6,841 bases of DNA from the NCBI GenBank assembly GCA_030066475.1, contig JASJBO010000381.1, positions 1 through 6,841 of the forward strand, in the 5' to 3' direction. A program made the position numbers and the translations under genes. Numbering within the stretch: the stretch's first letter is position 1; every line of letters starts with the position of its first letter. Source of the DNA: Myxococcota bacterium. Lineage in GTDB: Bacteria > Myxococcota_A > UBA9160 > PR03. This document shows positions 1 through 6,841 of this stretch, piece after piece. Below the pieces are notes generated by a model, which searched no databases, was not told where the DNA came from, and saw nothing but the letters and a program-made list of their open reading frames with translations.

Positions 1-3982
<3,982 letters not shown>

Positions 3983-3986
<4 letters not shown>

Positions 3987-4546
3987 CGCGTGTCTCCTTC
4001 GAGCTGGCTGCCGCCGCGCTTCGGCCGGGCATGGCGGCGCCCGCGGCGCCGCTCGGGAGCCGCAACGGCGTCGAGGGGCAGGCGGGTGCGCTCGGTGTGC
4101 GTGGACAGCACCACCATGGTCTCGGTGCGCGTGACCCCGGGGAGGGCCCGGACCCAGTCGATCAGCTGTTCGAGGCTCTCCGTGTCGTCGGTGCGCACCT
4201 TGAGCATCAGCGTGTGGCCGCCCGTGACGTGGTGGCACTCGAGGACGTCGGCCTGCTGCTCCATCTCCTTCTCGAAGCTCTCGAAGATGCGCGGATGGTC
4301 GATCGAGACGCCGATGAAGGCGGTCACGTCCTTGCCCACCGTCCGGGCGTCGAGCAGCGCCACGTAGCGGCGGATCACGCCGGCGCCCTCGAGCTTGTGG
4401 ATGCGCTCGTTGACGGAGGGCGCGGTCAGCCCCACCTGCTTGCCGATCTCCGCCAGCGGCTGCTTGCAGTTGCGCTGCAGCAGCTCGAGGATGGCGAGGT
4501 CGGTGGCATCCAGTCCGTGCTCGACGGCCGGCTTCTCGAATCGCAT
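3983..4546 (-). CDS. Lrp/AsnC family transcriptional regulator
   Basis: A 187-residue member of the leucine-responsive/AsnC family, DNA-binding proteins that usually form dimers to octamers or larger and sense amino acids. Residues about 13-60 are the N-terminal winged helix-turn-helix; [14 protein letters not shown] followed by [19 protein letters not shown] is typical. Residues about 72-150 are the RAM ligand-binding domain, with [14 protein letters not shown] at 104-117 in the place of the family's glycine-rich effector loop. Residues about 158-187 form an extra arginine-rich tail ([12 protein letters not shown]) that makes the protein longer than the usual 150-165 residues. The stop overlaps the gltB ATG as ATGA, so the two genes are probably co-transcribed and translationally coupled. 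E. coli Lrp is known to activate gltBDF; that this protein controls its neighbour gltB is inference. No strong Shine-Dalgarno is seen before the ATG. The specific effector is unknown. Confidence 0.95.
3994..3998 (-). promoter_or_regulatory. Ribosome binding site of gltB
   Basis: AGGAG read on the minus strand lies seven bases before the gltB ATG. It sits inside the last codons of the upstream regulator gene, so gltB can be started by ribosomes finishing that gene or by independent initiation. It supports 3984-3986 as the true start rather than the in-frame ATG four codons later. Confidence 0.75.
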
Positions 4547-4586
4547 AGGCTCGAAGTCCGTTAGGAGGAAACCGCTCTGAGCCGCA

Positions 4587-4616
4587 TGGATATGGAATTG
4601 GTGGGCGGTCCGTCAA
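4587..4616 (-). promoter_or_regulatory. Candidate sigma-70-type promoter for lrp-gltB
   Basis: Read on the minus strand, TTGACG at 4616-4611 differs from the -35 consensus TTGACA at one base. The -10 box is weaker: ATATCC after a 17-base spacer or TATCCA after an 18-base spacer. The predicted transcript start would lie about 35-40 bases before the lrp ATG. Because gltB overlaps lrp, this is the best visible promoter for both genes. The -35 match is seen directly; activity is inferred. Confidence 0.45.
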
Positions 4617-4624
4617 GCCTTTGG

Positions 4625-4639
4625 GCGGCTTCGAACCGC
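4625..4639. promoter_or_regulatory. Imperfect palindrome upstream of the lrp promoter, possible operator
   Basis: GCGG-c-TTCGAA-CCGC is an inverted repeat around TTCGAA, broken by one unpaired base. It lies just upstream of the TTGACG box on the minus strand, a place where Lrp-type autoregulators or activators often bind. A short palindrome can arise by chance in GC-rich DNA, and it does not clearly match the known E. coli Lrp consensus. Confidence 0.25.
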
Positions 4640-4671
4640 ATTTTGCCGATTCGACCCCCTTGGGGGCACGC

Positions 4672-5388
4672 TCAGTCCAGGACGAGCAAGCGATCCGGAT
4701 GGTTCGTGATGATCCCGTCGACGCCGAGTGCCAGCAGGCGACGCATCTCGTCGGGCTCGTCGACCGTGAAGACGTAGACGGCGAGCCCGGCCTCGTGGGC
4801 GGCCTCGACCAGCGCCGCGTCCACGAGCACCCGCTCGGGGTGGAGCGCCTCCGCGCCCAGCGCCCGGGCGCGCTCGATCGCCCGCTGCGGGCGCCGCGCC
4901 GAGATCAGGAGCCCGAGGCGTGCGTCGGGCTGGAGCGCGCGGAGGCGCGACAGCACCGGGTCGTAGAACGACGACCAGAGCGTCCGCCCGAGCAGCCCGC
5001 GCGCGCGCACCGTCTCGAGCGCCGCGCCTTCCAGGCCCTCGTAGAAGCCCGCCCCACCCCGCTTCAGCTCGAGGTTCCAGGCGATCCGGTCGCCGCAGCG
5101 GTCGAGCAGCTCGTCGAGGGTCGGCACGCGCTCGCCGCCGCCCGCGTCGAGCGCGCGCACCTGATCCAGCGTCGCGTCGGCGATCTGCCCGCTCCCCCCG
5201 AGGCCTGCCAGGTCCTCGTCGTGGGTGATCACGATCGCCCCGTCGCGGGTGCGGTGCAGGTCGGTCTCGATCATGTCCGCGCCCTGCTCGACGGCGAGCT
5301 CGAACGCGGGGAGCGTGTTCTCGGGACGGTGCCCGGAGGCGCCCCGGTGGGCGATGACGAGAGCACGGCCGCCGGGGCCGCGACTCAA
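4672..5388 (-). CDS. Glycerophosphodiester phosphodiesterase (GDPD family, UgpQ-like)
   Basis: A 238-residue enzyme expected to hydrolyse glycerophosphodiesters, the deacylation products of phospholipids, into glycerol-3-phosphate and the free alcohol. It fits a single TIM-barrel GDPD domain over nearly the whole length. Visible signature residues are H14-R15-G16 and PENT at 22-25, E41 and D43 (metal binding, context ETDLH), H56-D57 (second catalytic histidine) and E107 with K109 (NLELK). The end has the usual [10 protein letters not shown] and [10 protein letters not shown] strands. No signal peptide or membrane segment is seen, so it is probably cytoplasmic like E. coli UgpQ (about 247 residues). 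The start is a TTG that overlaps the ftsY stop as TTGA; GAGG lies four bases before it. No ATG or GTG lies between this TTG and the HRG motif. Coupling to ftsY is likely. The head group preferred is unknown. Confidence 0.95.
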   Translation of the reverse strand: MSRGPGGRALVIAHRGASGHRPENTLPAFELAVEQGADMIETDLHRTRDGAIVITHDEDLAGLGGSGQIADATLDQVRALDAGGGERVPTLDELLDRCGDRIAWNLELKRGGAGFYEGLEGAALETVRARGLLGRTLWSSFYDPVLSRLRALQPDARLGLLISARRPQRAIERARALGAEALHPERVLVDAALVEAAHEAGLAVYVFTVDEPDEMRRLLALGVDGIITNHPDRLLVLD

Positions 5389-6632
5389 GACGCCTCTTCC
5401 GCGAACAGCGCGTCGACGAACTCGGCGGCGGCGAAGTCGCGCAGGTCCTCGACCCTTTCGCCCACGCCGACGAAGCGCACCGGAATGCCGAACTCGTCCG
5501 CCAGCCCCACCAGCACGCCGCCCTTGGCGGTGCCGTCGAGCTTGGTGAGCACCAGGCCGGTGACGCCCGCTGCCTCGGTGAACACCCGGGCCTGGGAGAT
5601 GGCGTTCTGGCCGGTGTTGGCGTCGAGCACCAGCAGCGTCTCATGGGGTGCGCCGGGGCAGTCGCGACCGATCACGCGCACGATCTTGCGCAGCTCCTCG
5701 ATCAGCGGCTCCTTGGTCTGGAGACGGCCGGCGGTGTCGATGATCGCGACGTCGCAGCCGCGCGCGCTCGCGGCCTTGACCGTGTCGAACGCTACGGCGG
5801 CCGGGTCGCCGCCCGGCTGGCCCTTGACGACCTCGCAGCCGACGCGCTCGCTCCACACCTCGAGCTGCTCGATCGCGGCGGCGCGGAAGGTATCGCCGGC
5901 GCCGAGGATCACCCGGTTGCCCGCGTCCCGGTAGCGCGCCGCCAGCTTGCCGATCGTGGTGGTCTTGCCGGATCCGTTCACCCCGAGCACCAGGATCACG
6001 TGCGGTGTGGCCGTCTTCTGGAGGCCGCCCGTCTCGGGCTCGACGCGCGCCAGGCGGGTCGCGATCTCCTCGCGCAGCACCCCGCGGACGGCGCCGGCAT
6101 CCCCGCCGCTCGCCTGCTTGCGCACGGCGTCGAGCAGGGCGTCGGCGGTCGAGACGCCGAGATCGGCGCCGAACAACAGCGCCTCGAGCTCCTCGAGCAC
6201 GTCGTTGTCGACGGAGCGACCGCCGAGCAGCCGACCGAGGCGACCGACGAGCGCCTCGCTGGTCCGCGCCAGCCGCTCCGACAGGCGGACCGGTGGCGGC
6301 GGCGGCGGCGCGGGCTCGGGGACGGCGACCGGCTCCGGCACAGGCGCGACCGGGGCCACCGGCTCGGGCGCGGGCGGTGGCGGTTCCGGGGTCACCTCGA
6401 TCGGAGCCGCCTCCACCGCCTCGGCCGCGCGAGCGACTTCGGGCGCCGGAGGCTCCGGAGATGGCTCCGCTTCGGGCGCGGCGGCCACCCCCTCGACCCG
6501 CGGCGGCACCGGCTCGGTGCGATTCCCCGCGAGCCCGATGAAGGCGATCACAAGGGCGAGCACGACGAACCCGACGCCCAGCACGAGCCCCAGGTTCTCC
6601 CCCACCCACGTAGCGAGATCAGGCTGATCCAT
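5385..6632 (-). CDS. ftsY: Signal recognition particle receptor FtsY, membrane-anchored form
   Basis: GTPase receptor that docks signal recognition particle-ribosome complexes at the inner membrane for co-translational insertion of membrane proteins. In the 415 residues, about 13-34 form a hydrophobic helix ([20 protein letters not shown]) that should anchor the protein. Residues about 38-115 are a Pro/Ala/Glu/Val-rich linker ending in six prolines (109-114). The N domain covers about 116-205 and the G domain 206-412. GTPase motifs are the P-loop GVNGSGKTT (217-225), DTFRAAA (247-253), DTAGR (299-303) and TKLD (363-366), followed by GVGERVEDL near the end. DTFRAAA with GVGERVEDL points to FtsY rather than Ffh, and no M domain is present. 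The ATG at 6632 lacks a clear Shine-Dalgarno but is needed to include the whole helix. The stop overlaps the GDPD start. Confidence 0.97.
   Translation of the reverse strand: MDQPDLATWVGENLGLVLGVGFVVLALVIAFIGLAGNRTEPVPPRVEGVAAAPEAEPSPEPPAPEVARAAEAVEAAPIEVTPEPPPPAPEPVAPVAPVPEPVAVPEPAPPPPPPVRLSERLARTSEALVGRLGRLLGGRSVDNDVLEELEALLFGADLGVSTADALLDAVRKQASGGDAGAVRGVLREEIATRLARVEPETGGLQKTATPHVILVLGVNGSGKTTTIGKLAARYRDAGNRVILGAGDTFRAAAIEQLEVWSERVGCEVVKGQPGGDPAAVAFDTVKAASARGCDVAIIDTAGRLQTKEPLIEELRKIVRVIGRDCPGAPHETLLVLDANTGQNAISQARVFTEAAGVTGLVLTKLDGTAKGGVLVGLADEFGIPVRFVGVGERVEDLRDFAAAEFVDALFAEEAS
6290..6520 (-). repeat. Low-complexity Pro/Ala/Glu linker-coding tract in ftsY
   Basis: This part of ftsY encodes the proline-rich linker between the membrane helix and the NG domain. 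It includes five GGC triplets on the plus strand (6295-6309), which encode most of a six-proline run, and degenerate PEP/PVAP units. Such tracts vary in length between relatives and can slip during replication. The reading frame is intact here. Confidence 0.7.
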
Positions 6633-6651
6633 GGCGGCGGAAAAGATACAG

Positions 6652-6729
6652 GTCTTGGTGGACTCCGCTCGCCTGCGGCTCGCTGCGCGCTCCGCCGCTG
6701 CGCGGCTCCGCTTGCGGCTTCCCCCTCCG
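6652..6729. repeat. 78-bp direct repeat, copy 1
   Basis: It starts with GTCTTGGTGGACTCC and ends with GGCTTCCCCCTCCG, and is identical at every base to the second copy 104 bp away. Inside are three small inverted repeats of the form CCGC-loop-GCGG at 6665-6678, 6695-6705 and 6708-6717, with loops of 6, 3 and 2 bases, and a GCGCGC core between the first two. This resembles the structured intergenic repeats (REP/BIME-like) of GC-rich bacteria, but I cannot name the family. Confidence 0.9.
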
Positions 6730-6755
6730 GGCCGGCTCGATGCTGGCGCGCGCTC

Positions 6756-6833
6756 GTCTTGGTGGACTCCGCTCGCCTGCGGCTCGCTGCGCGCTCCGCC
6801 GCTGCGCGGCTCCGCTTGCGGCTTCCCCCTCCG
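6756..6833. repeat. 78-bp direct repeat, copy 2
   Basis: Perfect copy of 6652-6729 in the same orientation, after a 26-bp unrelated spacer (6730-6755). Identity stops at both ends: base 6651 differs from 6755 and base 6730 differs from 6834. Only eight bases follow before the window ends, so further copies beyond it are possible. Confidence 0.9.
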
Positions 6834-6841
6834 ATCCAGGC

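Larger units (their letters stand above)
4547..4671. other. Intergenic region between GDPD gene and lrp
   Basis: This 125-base gap is the only sizeable non-coding stretch between the genes. It is visibly less GC-rich than its surroundings. Read on the minus strand it holds, in order, a CCCCC-AA-GGGGG palindrome (4655-4666), an imperfect palindrome (4625-4639) and a promoter-like TTGACG box (4611-4616). No RNA gene or small ORF could be supported. Confidence 0.8.
6633..6841. other. Non-coding region upstream of ftsY, filled by direct repeats
   Basis: No gene could be supported in these 209 bases. The 19 bases next to the ftsY ATG are unique sequence with a short A/T-rich patch (TATCTT on the minus strand at 6648-6643, a weak -10-like box). 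The rest is two perfect 78-bp repeats and a 26-bp unique spacer. Open frames through the repeats come from a lack of A/T-rich stop codons and do not keep phase from one copy to the next. Confidence 0.7.

Noticed and set aside
4655..4666. CCCCC-AA-GGGGG palindrome after the GDPD stop as a terminator
   Set aside because: The loop is only two bases (four if the stem is reduced to four pairs) and no T-rich tract follows on the minus strand, so an intrinsic terminator is not supported.
5641..6609. Open frame on the minus strand inside ftsY, and several Ser/Arg-rich plus-strand frames across 5947-6627
   Set aside because: They are out-of-frame shadows of ftsY, low in complexity, with no domain signal, while ftsY itself has all GTPase motifs in one frame.
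6652..6833. Direct repeats as a CRISPR array
   Set aside because: The repeat is 78 bp, the spacer is 26 bp, only two copies are visible and the unit holds several small hairpins; no cas gene is in the window.
6652..6833. Repeats as part of a protein-coding gene, since one unit is 26 open codons long
   Set aside because: The 104-bp period is not a multiple of three, so the second copy is read in a different frame. The open frame follows from the lack of A/T-rich triplets.

Overview
The window is a GC-rich (roughly 70% by eye) bacterial chromosomal segment. Every gene I can support lies on the minus strand, so the biological order runs from high to low coordinates: ftsY -> glycerophosphodiester phosphodiesterase (GDPD) -> Lrp/AsnC regulator -> gltB (cut by the window start). 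Codon use is strongly GC-biased. FtsY has an N-terminal transmembrane segment and a Pro/Ala/Glu-rich linker in place of an E. coli-type acidic domain. This would suit a high-GC lineage such as deltaproteobacteria in the broad sense or related uncultured groups, but that placement is a weak inference.

Layout: 1-3986 holds the first 1328 codons of the glutamate synthase large subunit, with the N-terminal nucleophile cysteine, the glutaminase residues and the 3Fe-4S cysteines all visible. 3983-4546 holds an Lrp/AsnC-type regulator whose stop codon overlaps the gltB start (ATGA). 4547-4671 is the only intergenic gap between genes; it carries a plausible sigma-70-type promoter and an imperfect palindrome, and would drive lrp-gltB. 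4672-5388 is GDPD, which starts with TTG inside the ftsY stop (TTGA overlap). 5385-6632 is ftsY. 6633-6841 has no gene I can support and is mostly filled by two perfect 78-bp direct repeats 104 bp apart.

There are thus two translationally coupled pairs. ftsY-GDPD combines membrane protein targeting with glycerophosphodiester breakdown; no functional link between them is evident. lrp-gltB places an amino-acid-responsive type of regulator in the same transcript as a central ammonia-assimilation enzyme, which suggests a local nitrogen feedback circuit. gltD would be expected beyond coordinate 1 but cannot be seen.

The genes themselves are conserved housekeeping genes and I do not see a new defence or metabolic system. 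The least explained element is the structured repeat pair directly upstream of ftsY.
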